DNA of 64,000 bases, from positions 11,420,963 to 11,484,962 of the forward strand of contig NC_063176.1 of the NCBI RefSeq assembly GCF_023159225.1, read 5' to 3'. Source of the DNA: Perognathus longimembris pacificus (Eukaryota > Chordata > Mammalia > Rodentia > Heteromyidae). The first letter of the stretch is position 1. Each line of letters starts with the position of its first letter. Shown piece after piece: positions 22,366 through 35,333 of the stretch. Made by a program: the position numbers and the translations under genes. The notes under the pieces are model-generated. The model saw only the letters and a program-made list of their open reading frames with translations. It made no database searches and was not told the origin of the DNA.

Positions 22366-25130
22366 TTGTAATTGTAATTGGTAAATTAAAGCCTCTCTCC
22401 TAAATAAAATCCTAGGTATGTAATGGCTTTTCTATGTGATAATGATACCATTCATTAAAAGAACCTTCTGAAATAAATGTTATGTGACTTTTTGTTTAAG
22501 TTTGTGTGTACTTATGTTTGCATATGATTTTATACAACTTTTAAAGGCTTAAAATATGCTATCACTGTATTAAACTAATGTTAAAGTGATTGGTCTAGGA
22601 AGTAAAGGATGTGTTTATGGTGGAATTGGAATCTTAGGGAGTAGATTAAATATATATGCAAGAAGAAATAAAATATATTCATAACAAACAGTTCTCCAAC
22701 ACAAGACAGAAAACATCTGCAAGAGAAGGTATTCAGTGGTCTATTAGAAGGAGAAATGAGCATTCTTGAACTATTTGTGAAGAAGGAAAACAGAAAAAAT
22801 CTCCACAGAAAATGGCATCTCTTATGTTAGAAACCATTCCCATCAAGAGTAAAATCCAAAATGGAAAAGTACTGGTCTGGAGAACTTAAATGGAGTTCAG
22901 TGTCCACTCCCAGTCAAAATTCAAACGTGTTCTCAGGAGAACCTTTGAACTGGCTGCTGCCACTGGTCCCTCCATGTGAGCGGATCTTTAAAATGCGATT
23001 ATCTTTCTTATATTCTGTGCAATACTCTCTTTATCAAAGTACCCAGACAATGAGACGATACTCAAAGCCTTGCTTAGTTTTTATCAACAGAAGTCAGTTT
23101 TTTTTCCTAACAAGGCCTTTATATGACTTACTTTAAAACTATAAATGTAGGGGAAGGTGAAATAGTCAATGATCTAACTCCATATTGCCCTCCCTTCCTG
23201 TATTTTGCTTCTTTAATTTGTCCTCTTGAGTCACTCTCTCCTGTAGTTACTTGGATTCCATGGATGATAGGATTGGTTGATAAATATCTTTATGACAAGG
23301 AACCAGACCAGCTCTCAAGCAGCAATGGGTCCAAACAACAAATGAGAGCCTTTGCCTACAATAATGAGGCTGCATCGGGGAGCAGATGGTATCTTCTCAA
23401 GTGATCACAGTGCTAACAGTTCTCCAGTGCCCCTCACCAAACCAGGAATGAGGTAACAGTCAAGAGGCTGCTGAATTCCCTGCTTTGATGGCACATGACA
23501 ACACCACCTTTGTTTCTTTTTGCTTTGAAATTCTCAAGTTCCTATCATCCCCTTGAAGATAGATTTGAGGTCACAGAATCTCCTTATTTGTTCTACTCAT
23601 CCCATTAATTGTAATGTGGGAATGAATAATTAAGTCTAGTCTTCTGGTAGTACTGGAGATGGGAAATTTGTCCTAAAACTTTGCTACACCATCATAATTT
23701 TGTAAAACCTTGGAGCACAGTTGAAGACGACTAAAATTTTTACTCTTTTCTCTTTTGTCAAAATTGCAATTATAATTACCCTTCAATTAATGTGATTTTT
23801 CTTTTTTATTTCTAGTAAGGGTAATGCTGATTTTGGTTTAAAATTGCTAAGGAAACTCTCACCTTACAGATGTGTGATAACAAGGTGATTGAGCTTTCCT
23901 TAGTCAACTTCCTGGTCTACTAGGAAAACATACTAATTCTCAAATTTCATCACATGTATGAAGGAAAGACTATTTGTCAGCTTGGGCTATCTGTATTATA
24001 TTCTATAATAAACAAATCTTAACCTCCACATATAAGGTAAAATGATCTCTAGTTTTTACCTGTGGGAAATTCACTAATTAGAAGTAAGTTATGTCTTACC
24101 GAAAATGAAGCTTTCTTAAGGAAGAAAGAACGAGTAGATCCCGTGGGAGGAACAGATGTCAATGTGTAAAGCTCTTCCAGTAATATTATCCAAGTTAAGA
24201 GAAAAAAAGATTTACTTTAGAAATAGATTATGTTTTACAAAAGTACAACTTTTAATATTCATAAGTGGTATGGCACCAGGAGGGATGTTTAATAAAAATA
24301 GGAAGAAGGTTGTTAGGAAAATCAATGTCTTAACCTGAAAATAGGAGAAAATTTGAGAGAAGGCAGCAAAATAGACTCATCTAAAAGATGAGTTAACATG
24401 TTAGTTACCTAAAAACCTGCCTTTACAGACACAGGTGAAAAGTAAATGGGGCATTGAAAAAAAGGGGGAATATCCTATTGAATAAAAATAAAGAGTAGAA
24501 ATGAATATCTCTGGTGTGACTGAAATGGCACAAGCTGATTGATGTCTGTGAAATCCAAATGTGAGTAAGGCAACTTCTTAAGAATAGCCCTTGGCAAAAC
24601 CATAGAGCTCCTAGGCATCAGCTCTAGGAATGTTAAAAACACTTTTAGTTTGAAATTAGCCAAAGGCAGATGTGAACACAAAAGGAACAAAACCCTTTTT
24701 CTTGAAGAGAAGGTCACAGGTTAAAAAAACCTCTCAAAGCATACATTTTGATGGAAAAGGAGTAAAAAAACTCTCTAAGGAGACTCTGCACAGAAAACCT
24801 GAGACAATAGGGACTCAAGTCACAGAAGTCACATGAAAGCATTTTAGAAATATTCCTGCACAAAAATAAGATGCACAGTACACAAAAAAGCTGTGATATT
24901 GTTTGTATGATTCTGAGTCACTACTGATTTGCAAAATAAATGCACTTTAAAATGATTTATATATACAGTCAATACATTCAGATTGATTAAACAACTACAA
25001 AGTATGTACCTTTCTTCTTTTTTCCCTCTCTTCCTCCCATAGGTCCTACCACTTTTTCTCCTGTTTTTGTATCTTTTTAAAAAAATCTCATTACAAATAT
25101 GAATTTCAAAGGACAATCATTGCTTTCTTC
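22366..25130. other. Unassigned sequence
   Basis: No gene or recognisable mobile element in 2.7 kb. Frames at 22861-23136 and 23123-23404 (about 90 codons each) have no family signature, no splice structure and no poly(A) context I can point to. Confidence 0.5.
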
Positions 25131-25134
25131 TCTT

Positions 25135-25366
25135 TTCTTTGGTGCAGGTCCAGGAACATGGACTTGGGGCCTGTAGATTGTCCCTGAGCTTTTGTGCTCA
25201 AGGCTAGCACTCTACCATTTGAGCCGTAGCTCTACTGCTGGCTTTTTGGGGAGATCATTGGGGATAAGTGTCTCACAGACTTTCCTGCTTGGGCTGGCTT
25301 CAAACCACAGTCCTCAGGTGTTGGTCACCTAGCTAGTATTATGGATGTGAACTACAGGTGCCCAGA
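25135..25366 (-). mobile_element. B1-ID dimer SINE
   Basis: The ID half complement 'gctcaaggctagcactctac' is well preserved. Then come 'aagtgtctcacagactttcc' and 'ggctggcttcaaaccacagt' of the B1 half, ending 'gaactacaggtgcccag'. A pyrimidine-rich A-tail complement lies at the left. Confidence 0.85.
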
Positions 25367-28300
25367 TTGTACAAGACTTTTTTAAAGTCAACAATTTTGA
25401 GCCATTCTAGGCTTGTTCTAACTTTCTGACAATAACTGGGTGTAGTGTATCTGTAAGCATACATACTCAATAATACATTATCTTTTCCTACTAAGTTAAC
25501 CTCTGGGGAAAAAAAAATGGTGTTTCATAAAATAAATGCTCCCCTTCTCTTAGAATTTCCAAGAGTTGATGCCACTTTCTTAATGAAACTTTCATCATTT
25601 CTCAAATTAAGACAACTGCTATTTATGCTCACTGGAAGTCGATTGTGTGTCATATAGTTTTCTATACATTTCTAGTGTGTTTTTCTCATTTAGTCTGTAT
25701 CTGCTTTTGGCCACTTCTTAAAACTTACATTATATATGCTTGAGAATATTACTCATTGCTGAACACAGGGGAAAAAAGTCAAATAGCTTGAAGTTAAGCA
25801 TAAAGTAAAAATATATTTAGAACTATTAACAATAGTTATTAGGAAATTATATGTTGCCATATTCTGTGGAGATGTGAACTGAAAATTGAATCTTCATTTT
25901 ATTTATATTTTTAAATTTTGATTAGTCATCGTAAGTAGTTAGTTCCTTTTTTGTGGCTGAGAAAATGAGAGGAAACTAGAGTACTCTTTTTCACAATGCC
26001 CATAACAAAGTAAAGACCTTCTATAATTCAAAGAATTTTTGATAAAACTTTAAGAAATGGCACAAATCAAAACTGCTTTGAGGTCTTTGCTACTGACATG
26101 AAGGGGAGACAAGTTTACCTTTAATAGAAACTGGCTGTGTGAACCGCAAAAGGTCAGAGATAGGATATCAGACCTGCATTACTTTCCATCTGGACATTTG
26201 ACCAGATCCGAGCCTTTATCCACAGTATGATGCCTACAATAAAATCCCACATTGGATTCAATCCCTGCAATTACAATTGGACCACATTAGGGAGTTTACC
26301 CCATATTTGGTCTTCAGTATTTAAACACACTGCTGTTTCTCTCAATGTTAAATTCTAGTGTTGAAAGCTTATTTATTCTTCTTACTCTTATTATAGTATA
26401 GTGAGAAGTCTAGACAAAATTTATAGACTAAAATCAATGTAAACTAATGAAATGCTTTGACCAGAATGTGTCACTTTTGTACATATTTGAAGTGCTGCTG
26501 TTGTATCTGTCTCTCACAAGGCTTTCTCCTTATTGGTGATAATAAAATTCCCTTTACAATTAGCAGGTGGTTTGGCTGATGCTTTTTATTTTATTTCAAG
26601 AACCTCAAATAGCCAGAGATGACAAAGAAAGAATACTGATACTTAAGGGAGTAAAGACCAGAAACTTCTTTGTTGTTGGTTTTGTTAAATTTTTCTTTCT
26701 CATGAGATACAATAACTGAGATAATAATCAAAGACAGAAATTCAAATTTTGTGAGGTTTAGCTAATGAACAAAATTGTAATATGTACTTTGTTGTTTGAA
26801 TCAGAAAGTGTTGTAAAAGGCAGAGGAATGTGGCCTGTGGAAATGAACAAAAAGTATACATGGGACTGGTACGTGGGAATGACATTCCCCAGAGTTGTGG
26901 ACCAGCAGTCCACAGACTATCTCAACTCCTAGAACACTTTAATGAAATAAAACATTTTTCTTGTTGACCTTAGATCAAATGAAATATCTATCAGATTCAT
27001 TATTTAAATAGCTGACCTAAAGATTGGAAGATCAGAATGTTCTAGTGTGTGATTATATGAATGAAAAGTAATGATATTGAAGAAATTAAAAAAAAAGAAT
27101 ATAACCGGAAATGAAAGTGAGGTGAAAAAAAGTGACTACTATGTAAAAATAGAAAAGTAATAAAGAGAAAAGTAGGGAAGAGTCTGTAGCTCCAACCCTG
27201 GCATTCCACAGGAAGCTCAGGCTGAATCCATGAACTCAAGGCAAGTCAAGACACCAGATACAGGGTAAGTACACATGGTGTTTAAGTCCACAGAGTAAAG
27301 GATTTGTTGTGACAGTGACCCCATCTGAACGGCAGGCTAGTACTGGAGAAGAAAGATATTTTGTTGTTCTCCATAACTTGAAAAGGAACTACAGGGCTCA
27401 CCTTGAGAAGGCAATTATTTGCTTGAGACTGAAAAACTCTTAGGAACTGAAAGTAAGAACTAATCAAGCCTGTGGGTCTTAAGGGCACTGTGCCCCAATA
27501 TTCAAATGAAAGTAGGCATGTGCAACCAATCATAGAGAGGGTGCAGGATCTAAATTAGAGCCACTTAGAAGCTTAAGCTGCAGAGTGATCATCCTGTGAC
27601 AGACACCATGTCTGGTGGACCTATCTACTGTTACCCTGGTCAGGCCCATAACTTGAAGACAACTACAGATACAAAGTTCTGTTCATTTGGTCACACAATG
27701 CTTATCCTCAAGGAGCTTTTTCCAGGTGTGTGTGGTTTATTGTTGTCTTGACCAAGATCTTTGAGCAGAGGTTCACTCAATTCCCCCAACCATGTGATGC
27801 TTAGCTACTGAGTTGAATGTGAAATTACCAAGGACATCAGGCAGTGTTCCTGACTCAAATGATCTCCACTTCCAGTGCAGAACTTAGTGTTATTTCCTTC
27901 CCATAATCTCATGCATTTCAGAAACATTTACTATCACTAAGGATACAAATTGTGAGAATGGGGCATGGAATGGATGAGAACCTGCCAAACTACATTCTGA
28001 GAAACCAGATCAGCGGCTCCTGGTATAAAATGAAGAGACTTTTCTAAAGTGAATTCAGCCTTGAAGCTGATAACTAAGCTTGATTAACTCTATTATCTAA
28101 TCCCTGTACATTAGGAATTACCAAAGGCTCCTGGTAGTCTGGGTTATATCTTAGTGAGTGGCTCTGAGGGTTGGATCTGGTGCCCTGAGGATATCAGTGA
28201 ATACTTGACTAATCAAGTACATTTGTTCCGTTCTGGTGGTGATGCATTCCTACAGATAATCCATTCCAGTGGATATATTTCAGTGCATTCATTGCCAAGT

Positions 28301-28459
28301 TCTTCCTGATCTTTGAGACTATTTCATCTGAATGCAGGATAGTAACATTTTCAACCAGTCTCCTCCACTCAGATGAGCAAATCCCAATGCAGAAACAGAA
28401 GGAATATGAAAGCATAAAGCAATATGACCTCTCAAAAAGTCAACAATTAAGAAAATGAT
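25367..28459. other. Unassigned sequence
   Basis: No transposon or gene recognised. 27540-28420 has a more even base composition and could hide an old processed pseudogene, but no frame is sustained and I cannot name a parent. Confidence 0.45.
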
Positions 28460-28588
28460 AGCCGGAAGTGATGCTGTGGCTCAAGTAGTAGAGCAGTAGA
28501 CTTGAGCTGAAGAGCTCAGGGATAGCACCCAGGCCCAGAGTTCAGGCACCACTACTGACCAAAGAAAAGAAAAGAAAAGAAAAGAAAA
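28460..28588 (+). mobile_element. ID-like SINE with AAAAG tail
   Basis: 'gatgctgtggctcaagtagt' and 'gagctgaagagctcaggg' are the ID core. It ends 'caccactactgacc' and then an (AAAAG)n tail at 28561-28587. The B1 half is missing, so it is 5'-truncated or a monomer. Confidence 0.85.
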
Positions 28589-28876
28589 TGTTAGCGCATT
28601 AGGTAAGATTTTAGGCAAATAATTCAAAAGAAAGATTAGTGGAATTGTCAACAAAGAAAAAAATAAACACCTGAGTAAAATTAAAGGAGGATTTAAAGAA
28701 GTGTCTGAATGAAATAAAGAAGACAGTTTTGATTATGAAAGAGGAATTCAATGAAGATAGAGAAATCTGGGATTGGGGAGGAGTAGAAATCAAGTTAAAA
28801 TTATGAAAAAAGGAAAAGTTAAAGATATCAAATAAAAAAACCTGTTCTAAACCTCAGTAATAGCGTAGATGAATTT

Positions 28877-28977
28877 TTTTTTCAAATTTTTATTATCAAA
28901 CTGATGTACAGAGAGGTTACAGTTTCGTACGTTAGGCATTGGATACATTTCTTGTACTGTTTGTTACCTTGTCCCTC
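28877..28977 (-). mobile_element. Short young L1 3' end
   Basis: Reverse-strand 3' UTR end ('caaatttttattatcaaact', 'gatgtacagagaggttacag', 'acatttcttgtactgtttgt'), about 100 bases. ATGAATTT at 28869-28876 and 28978-28985 is the likely target duplication. Confidence 0.85.
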
Positions 28978-28985
28978 ATGAATTT

Positions 28986-29399
28986 AAAGCTAGAATACTA
29001 GGACTTAAAAGGCAAGGTACATGACTTTTAACATTAAAACGAAAATAAAAAAAACACAATGAGAAATCATGTACAAAACATACAAGAGCTCTGGAAAATA
29101 CCAAAACATTCTACCTAAGAATCATGTTCACAGAATATCAGAGGAGGTAAAAACTAAAGGGATGGAAAATATAATCAACAAAATAATAGTAGGAATTTCC
29201 CCAAGTAATGGGAAAGAGGTAGTCATTCAGGTACAGGAAGATTATCAACGTATTAACACAGGCACAGGCTCAGCTTGTTGATTCTGATTTGGCATAACTT
29301 AACTTTTCTTTTCTTCTTAAACTATTATCCTAATCCACTACCTTCAAGATCTCCTCCTCTTTATTAGCTAGGATTAGAATCATGACCCACAATACCTGG
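28986..29399. other. Unassigned A-rich sequence
   Basis: No recognised element. The 70-codon plus frame at 29069-29281 is Lys/Asn-rich, as expected from base composition. Confidence 0.45.
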
Positions 29400-29550
29400 C
29401 TTACTCAGCCATTAAAAAGAATTAAATTTTGTCATTTGTTGGAACATACATGAATTGTAGGCATCAATATTCAATAAAACAGGAATCTTTCAAACAGAGC
29501 TACCAGATGTTCTCTCTCATTTGTGGAAACCAGAAGCGAACAAAACAAAA
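29400..29550 (+). mobile_element. Old L1 ORF2 C-terminal fragment
   Basis: 'ttactcagccattaaaaaga', then 'tgtcatttgttggaacatac', then 'gatgttctctctcatttgtg' follow the conserved L1 ORF2 end (Tyr-Ser-Ala-Ile-Lys region to the last codons). A SINE starts directly after. Confidence 0.65.
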
Positions 29551-29560
29551 CAAGACAACC

Positions 29561-29795
29561 AGAGCGACACCAATGGCTCATGCCTGCAATCCTAGCTACT
29601 AGTGGGGCTCAGCTCTGAGGACCTTATTTCAAGGTCATCCTGGGTAGACAGTCAAGGACTTTTTTTCCCCTCAGAGCAACAAACAAAATGCTGGAAGTAG
29701 AGGTGTTGGCTCAAGTGGTAGAGCGCTACCCTTGAGGAAACAAAGCTAAAACATGAGGCTGAGTTCAAAACCCAGTACCAGCACAAAAACAAAAT
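29561..29795 (+). mobile_element. B1-ID dimer SINE
   Basis: B1 half: 'caatggctcatgcctgcaat' and 'cctagctactagtgg'. ID half: 'gttggctcaagtggtagagc' and 'gagttcaaaacccagtacca', then an A-rich tail. The ID core 'gtggtagagcgct' is intact. Confidence 0.85.
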
Positions 29796-30625
29796 CCAGA
29801 AAATCAAAGTTGTGAAAGAGTAATGGAGAATGGATTATGATCAGCCCATTACAAACATGTATGGAAACATGATGATGTGATGATATTCCTTACTACATAT
29901 GCCTTAATGTACTTTAAGTTGGGTAGCAACTTAAAGAAGAATGCATTTTAATAAAAATTGAAATTTTTACTTGATTAGTAATCATTCTTTCTATGAACTA
30001 GATATGCAAATCTATTGCATATACTGCAAAGTTTCTCTATCTTGGATTTAGGTGAATACTATTCTTAAATTCTACTTTGTTGCAATTATCACATACTTCT
30101 TTTGTATCTTCATAGCAACTAGAACTAACATTTTTAAAGGCAGGATGTCATTGAAAATGTGTGGTGTGCCCTCATGTCGTTTGGGAGGCTTGTGTGATAT
30201 GTGAGGTGGAACGGTTCTGGAAAAGATTTCTATTTCTCCTGAAAACATAAAATGTCCATGTGCTTATGGCACCCCAGGACACATTGGAAAGTATAAACAT
30301 AGACATGGCTGTCATCACATTTGGGATCAATCACATCTTCTATGAAAAGGTGCATCTCTATGTAGGTTTACTCTTGATAGACTGGCAGTTGATAGTTTGG
30401 ATGACAGAAAAGAAAACTGGATGGAATCCAGGTTCTGGCATTACTAACGCCATGAGCTACTTATTTTGTTGAAATGATTCTCCTCATCCATACCACTAAG
30501 ATAAAAGTAAATAAATAATACGTGGGTCACAGAAGTAGTATAAGTATTAAATGGGATAAAGAATGTTAGCACTTGAACATGTGTCAGATTATTAAGAAAT
30601 TACATTGAGTATTATTATTGAGTCT
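29796..30625. other. Unassigned sequence
   Basis: No gene or repeat recognised. Confidence 0.5.
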
Positions 30626-30626
30626 T

Positions 30627-30722
30627 TTTAAAAATATTTTTATTGTCAAGATGATGTACAGAGGGGTTACAGTTACATACTTAATGTAGTGAACACATGC
30701 TTGTCATACTTGTTAGGACTAG
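30627..30722 (-). mobile_element. L1 3' UTR end, minus strand
   Basis: 'tttttattgtcaagatgatg' and 'tacagaggggttacagttac' match the reverse L1 3' end, with no ORF2. It lies back to back with the plus-strand L1 that follows. Confidence 0.7.
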
Positions 30723-31048
30723 AGTTATGTATTTGTAGTCACTGTTTTGGATTATGATACTCTGTGTCATATATATAAAACATATTTATATACATATATA
30801 TTTATCTGATTTGGGAAAGGGAATAACAAAGTGGTGAAACAAAGGACACAGGGTGAACCAATGTAAGAGGGATACAAAGCTAAGTTGGAAATGAACTTTA
30901 AAACTTGGGGATAGGGTGGGAGTCCATGGGGGAGGTAAAGTGGGAGAAAAATGTTCATCAAGAAATGTACTCATTACCTTACTTATGTAACTGAAACCCC
31001 TATGTACATCACCTTTACCACAAAATTAAATTAAATAAGAATAAAAGA
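30723..31048 (+). mobile_element. L1 3' UTR, older type
   Basis: The 3' UTR contains 'tatctgatttgggaaaggga' and 'ggaaatgaactttaaaactt', and ends 'gtacatcacctttaccacaa' plus an A-rich tail. A TA-rich patch (30765-30805) interrupts its start. A SINE follows immediately. Confidence 0.8.
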
Positions 31049-31053
31049 AATTG

Positions 31054-31295
31054 TCAGGTGTCAGTAGCGCATGCCTGTAATCCTAGCTACTCAGGAGGCT
31101 GAGATCTGAGGATCATGGTTCAAAGCCAACCCAGGCAGGAAAAGTCTGAGAGACTCTTTATGTCCAATTAACTACTAGAAAATCAGAAGTGGTGGTGCTG
31201 TTTCTCAAGTGGTAGATCACTAACCTTGAGCTGAAGAGCTTAGAGACAATGCCCAGGCCCTGATTTCAAGCCCCAGGACAGGCACACACAAACAC
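31054..31295 (+). mobile_element. B1-ID dimer SINE, nearly full length
   Basis: The order is 'gcatgcctgtaatcctagct', 'actcaggaggctgagatctg', 'ggttcaaagccaacccaggc', 'ctcaagtggtagatcac', 'gagctgaagagcttagag', and a CA/A-rich tail. This copy shows the dimer architecture best. Confidence 0.92.
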
Positions 31296-31299
31296 AAAA

Positions 31300-32010
31300 T
31301 CTTCTTGAGCTATTCGAATGCCACTTACCAGTCTCAGCCCCAATCTTATTTGGATCTTAGACAAGATGAAACAATCTCTGAACTTCTCAGCCCCCATCTT
31401 ATTTGGATCTTAGACAAGATAAAACAATGTCTGAACTCTATCTCTGTGGATAAACAGCATTTATTTTCTTGTAATAGTTTAATCCTGAAGTAAGGAGCCT
31501 GAGTCTAAGTGAATTCTTACAGCCATCCTGGTGCCTCTTTCTGGGTGGAGGAAATTGTCTAACCAGCCTAGAGGTGAGAGAGGCCATTCATTGAATGCAG
31601 ATGCCCGGCTCAAGGTGATCTAGGAGAACTCGGCTTCAGAAAAATACAGATGCCATGCCTTAGGGAAGCTTTGCATAGAAAATGCTTCCATTCTGCCTGG
31701 ATTACTCCCCCACCCCCATGGCTTGAATCACCCACCTCTGAGTATCTCTTGAGGCTCCTTGAGGGGCATCTTCCCTAGCTGGAAACGTTCTGAGTTTGTA
31801 CCTGATTGTGTTCAGATATGGTCTGCTTTTGTTAAGGCTTGTTATCTATCCCAAGCACATGGTTGTTTTCTTGAAAAGCTTGGTGCAAGCTCTTTTAGGA
31901 GATGCTGGTCTTTCAGACAGAAGTCCACCATGCACTCCTTGGCCTTGTAATAAAGACTCCCTATTCCATCTTTCAAAATATGGCATCTCTGTTTGCTTGC
32001 ACTTCAACAA
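31300..32010 (+). mobile_element. Probable LTR, unclassified
   Basis: The block is G+C-richer than its flanks. It carries AATAAA in 'cttgtaataaagactcccta' about 60 bases before the right end and may end at a CA in 'gcacttcaaca'. A 53-bp tandem duplication sits near its left (U3-like) end, where retroviral enhancers often duplicate. No target duplication was found and the left terminus is uncertain, so the class is open. Confidence 0.5.
31333..31438 (+). repeat. 53-bp tandem duplication
   Basis: Two adjacent 53-base units begin CTCAGCCCC and contain 'cttatttggatcttagacaa'. They differ at about four positions by eye. Confidence 0.92.
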
Positions 32011-32184
32011 TACATTTCTACATCTTCATTTCTTCTCACAAAGCTCATATTCTAACTTCTCTTTCCATTTTATATACATTAGGAAAAAAAATCACTAAAT
32101 AAATATTGCCTTCATATCTCTATAAAATCGTATATACGCAGTAATCTGTCTACCTATTATTTATCTGTATACTATCTATCATCT

Positions 32185-32290
32185 ATCTAGCTCACTGCTT
32201 TGTGGGAAAATGTGGTACCGATTTTTGAATTCAGGAAGTTGTATTTCACCAGTTAGGCATTCCACCATTTCAGCCATACCAGTAACCCAT
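32185..32290 (-). mobile_element. Diverged ID-like SINE
   Basis: 'tttttgaattcaggaagttg' is the diverged B-box complement, and 'taggcattccaccatttcag' followed by 'cc' the diverged ID core complement. No clear ends. Confidence 0.5.
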
Positions 32291-32439
32291 TTGTGTTGAT
32301 ATAAATTATTATTATTATTATCATTATATTTATTATATGTGAAGCTTGTTTGAGGTTTGTTTTGGAACTTCTAGAAGGTATGTGTATCCTAGCAAAATAT
32401 AAGTTCATGTCTGGACCAACCTGTACTTCAAGCTTCCTG

Positions 32440-32590
32440 TTTGTGCTTTACTCTGTAATTTGGACTATAGGCATGTACCACTGTGCGTAGCAACTGGTCA
32501 GGCTGGAGACTTGTGAACTCTTAGCCAAAGCTGTCCTCAAACCACAATTCTTGATATTCAAATCTAGTGACTACTATTTTACTTACTACT
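32440..32590 (-). mobile_element. Diverged B1-like SINE fragment
   Basis: 'ggactataggcatgtaccac' resembles the B1 half complement. 'gctgtcctcaaaccacaatt' follows, but the segment order is unusual, so this may be two decayed copies. Confidence 0.4.
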
Positions 32591-33009
32591 ATGATAAATT
32601 CAAAATAGCAACTTTCCCAGTCCAAGTAAGAATGTGCATTTTTCTCTGCTTCTTTGTTTCAATTAACCTGTTGCCTTTATCTATCTTCTTTTTCTTATAC
32701 TTGGTCTTATTGGATCTTAAGTAGACTTTCTCTATAAGTATTTAAATACTATGTGATGATAATTTATTTGTTCATTTTAAACATTCAATAATATTAGTTA
32801 TTGTATTGGTGAACAAATGAGCTGTTTCTTCTTCAGTTGCTATCATATGGGATGTATTTATATATGAGGCTCTGCCTATACTTTGCATTTCTCTCAATAA
32901 GCTGCAAAAATCACAGTAATACAATTACACTAATATTCAGAAGGGATGATAATATTTTCCATAATCACAAGACTATTATTACTATAGATTGGTGTTTTAT
33001 TGTTTCTGG
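32591..33009. other. Unassigned AT-rich sequence
   Basis: Nothing recognised. Confidence 0.5.
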
Positions 33010-33063
33010 GGTGTGTGTGTATGTATGTGTTTGTGTGCGTGTGTGTGTGTGTGTACGTGTGGT
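33010..33063. repeat. GT microsatellite
   Basis: Interrupted GT run with ATGT, TTGTG and GCGT variants. Confidence 0.92.
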
Positions 33064-34800
33064 GTTAAACAACTAGTAAGTAGTTTACCACTCAATAATA
33101 TCTCTAGTCCTGAAGCTCAGATTTACTTGCTAGCAATTTGTGAATTTAAATTCTTTGAAATAGTAATGAATTCAAAAGAGCACTCATAGGTCTAAGTTCT
33201 TACAATTGTGGAAATGACCATTTATAATGTGAGAATAATTACACACCTGGAAGGTCACACTTTAATTTTAGAAAACTAATATTAAGAACTTAACAATGCA
33301 ATAGAAATTTCCAGTCCATGCACTGAAAAAAAAACCTCCCAAAAGACACAAAAAAGTAAGAAAGAAAACAAACAAGAAAGAAAAAAGAAATCCAAATAAT
33401 GATATTTATTGACAGTTACAAGCCAAAATTGGTACAAAATAAATATGCATTTCAAACAAAGGAGGAAGGGAGGGATTGATTTGAAAAAAAGGGAATCCTA
33501 TGAGCCTTCTATAGTGTTAATCAAGGATTCAGGACTCATTTCTGTCACTTAAATGTCAACAGCACTAATACAAACTTCTATGTACTATATCCTGTCTTTA
33601 TATTACCTTTTAAGGCTTGTGTTAAGAAATAGCTTATATAAACTCAAATTGTTATAAAAACACTACAAAAATTCCATCTTACAAAGATCTAATTAAACTC
33701 AAGCTAAACAAATAAGGATTATTGCAAGTATTTTCTCAATAAGTGTTTATTTAGCATGAAGTAGAACATAATTGGACACACAAGCAATGATCAAGAATGT
33801 GAAGAATCCACAGAAAGTTGAAATATTTTCCCATGGGTTATTTGGAAATATCAAACACAGGTTATGGACACAAATCAAGAGTAATGGAAGGGGTGACATT
33901 GATCATACACATTTTGCTCAGAGACTGATATGCTGACTTGTACAACTACTTAAAAATAAAAAAAGAAGCAAAAAATGCATTTAATATTGTAATAAGGCCT
34001 GAAAATAATAAACAATCAAGTAATAAAAGCATGAATATTTGTAATATACACCAATGTGCCCAAATAGAACATATATCTCAGTGAATGAATTTCACAATGG
34101 ATTAATTAGGTTGAGCTAAATGAAAATTAAAGAACTAAAAACAGCAGATGAATCATGAAGCATACATACTAAAAATAAATACCAAATTTCAAAATTGTCA
34201 AAAGACTAAGACTACCTATGTGTTCTAGATGTGCACTTAAATTAATTTCAAAATGTATATTAAAAAAAGAATTTGGAATTACATGTATCAAATAAAATTA
34301 ATAAATGAGAAAATATCAAAGTTAAAATATATACCAAAGCATTTGAAAGATGATGAAGTATAAAATTAAATTTTCTAAGGTAAGAAAAATTTACTATGCA
34401 AGCATTTTAAACATTTTGGTCTAACTAAACGTATTCATTTCTGCAGGTATATAATGAAAGCAGATGTAGATGGTAGATAAACAATAGGGGAGTTTTGAAT
34501 AAACTTTAATTACATGAACAGGTGGTGAACGTGAGCTAAAATGAAGTCAGATATCCTATAGTAAAGATTCTTGAACTTAAGCTTATTTAGAATTCATTGT
34601 TTGCCATAGTGAGAAAGACATATTTAACCAAATAGTATGTGAGGCATTAAAGAAGTGTAGCTGGATGTATAAATTGAAGTGGTTCGTATACAAATGTGGT
34701 AAAATGCTGCAATGCACAGAGTTCGCTCCTCTCATCTTTCCTTTTGAGGCAAAGGATTTGTAAGGACTGAATCCAGTGCCTCTGGCATTATGTAATACTT
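33064..34800. other. Unassigned A-rich sequence
   Basis: Long A-rich stretch. 33886-33975 ends 'cttgtacaactacttaaaaa' plus an A tail and could be an old L1 3' end read plus. No frame or named repeat elsewhere. Confidence 0.4.
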
Positions 34801-34804
34801 TGAA

Positions 34805-35075
34805 TATGAAGTGTCCACTATAGTCTCCTATGTTTGAATCCCTGTTTTCCAGGGGTCTGAGCTAATTTGGGGAGGTTCAGGGACTCATAAGAGGTTTTGT
34901 TGAACTAGGTTTCTGAAGAATTTTGAGAATTAAAACTGGCTTCTGCTTCCCCTTTTCTGGTTCCTAATGGGTGCATGAACTAGTCTCCTCACCATGATTG
35001 CCTTAACTATTTGACAGCAAGAGCCAAAATAAATCTTACTTCTCTAAAATGTTTCTATGAAAAACAAATTAACAC
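34805..35075 (+). mobile_element. Old LTR, MaLR/ERVL type
   Basis: 'gaggttcagggactcataag', 'ttccccttttctggttccta', 'ctcctcaccatgattgcctt' and 'gagccaaaataaatcttact' follow the order and poly(A) context of MaLR/ERVL LTRs. The downstream sequence matches MaLR internal landmarks. Termini are decayed. Confidence 0.6.
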
Positions 35076-35333
35076 AGAAAATCAGTACAGTAAAAGGGGT
35101 AGTTGCTATGACTTAACCAGATAATGTGGTTCCATAGATCTGGAATTGTTTTGTGGAAAGAGTGTGGAAATGTGTGAAGAAGCAAGCTGGAAGAGTCCTG
35201 GAATGCGTTAAGCAGAGCTTAGTTGGATTTTGGCAGTTGCTCAAAAGACCAAGAGGCCTAAAAGAATGTGGACTCTTATGACCACACTCAGGTGGAAAGA
35301 ATACATGGCTTGGAATTGTACTAGATAACTTTT

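Noticed and set aside
27600..28420. Region of even base composition considered as a processed pseudogene
   Set aside because: No sustained frame, poly(A) remnant or recognisable parent on either strand.
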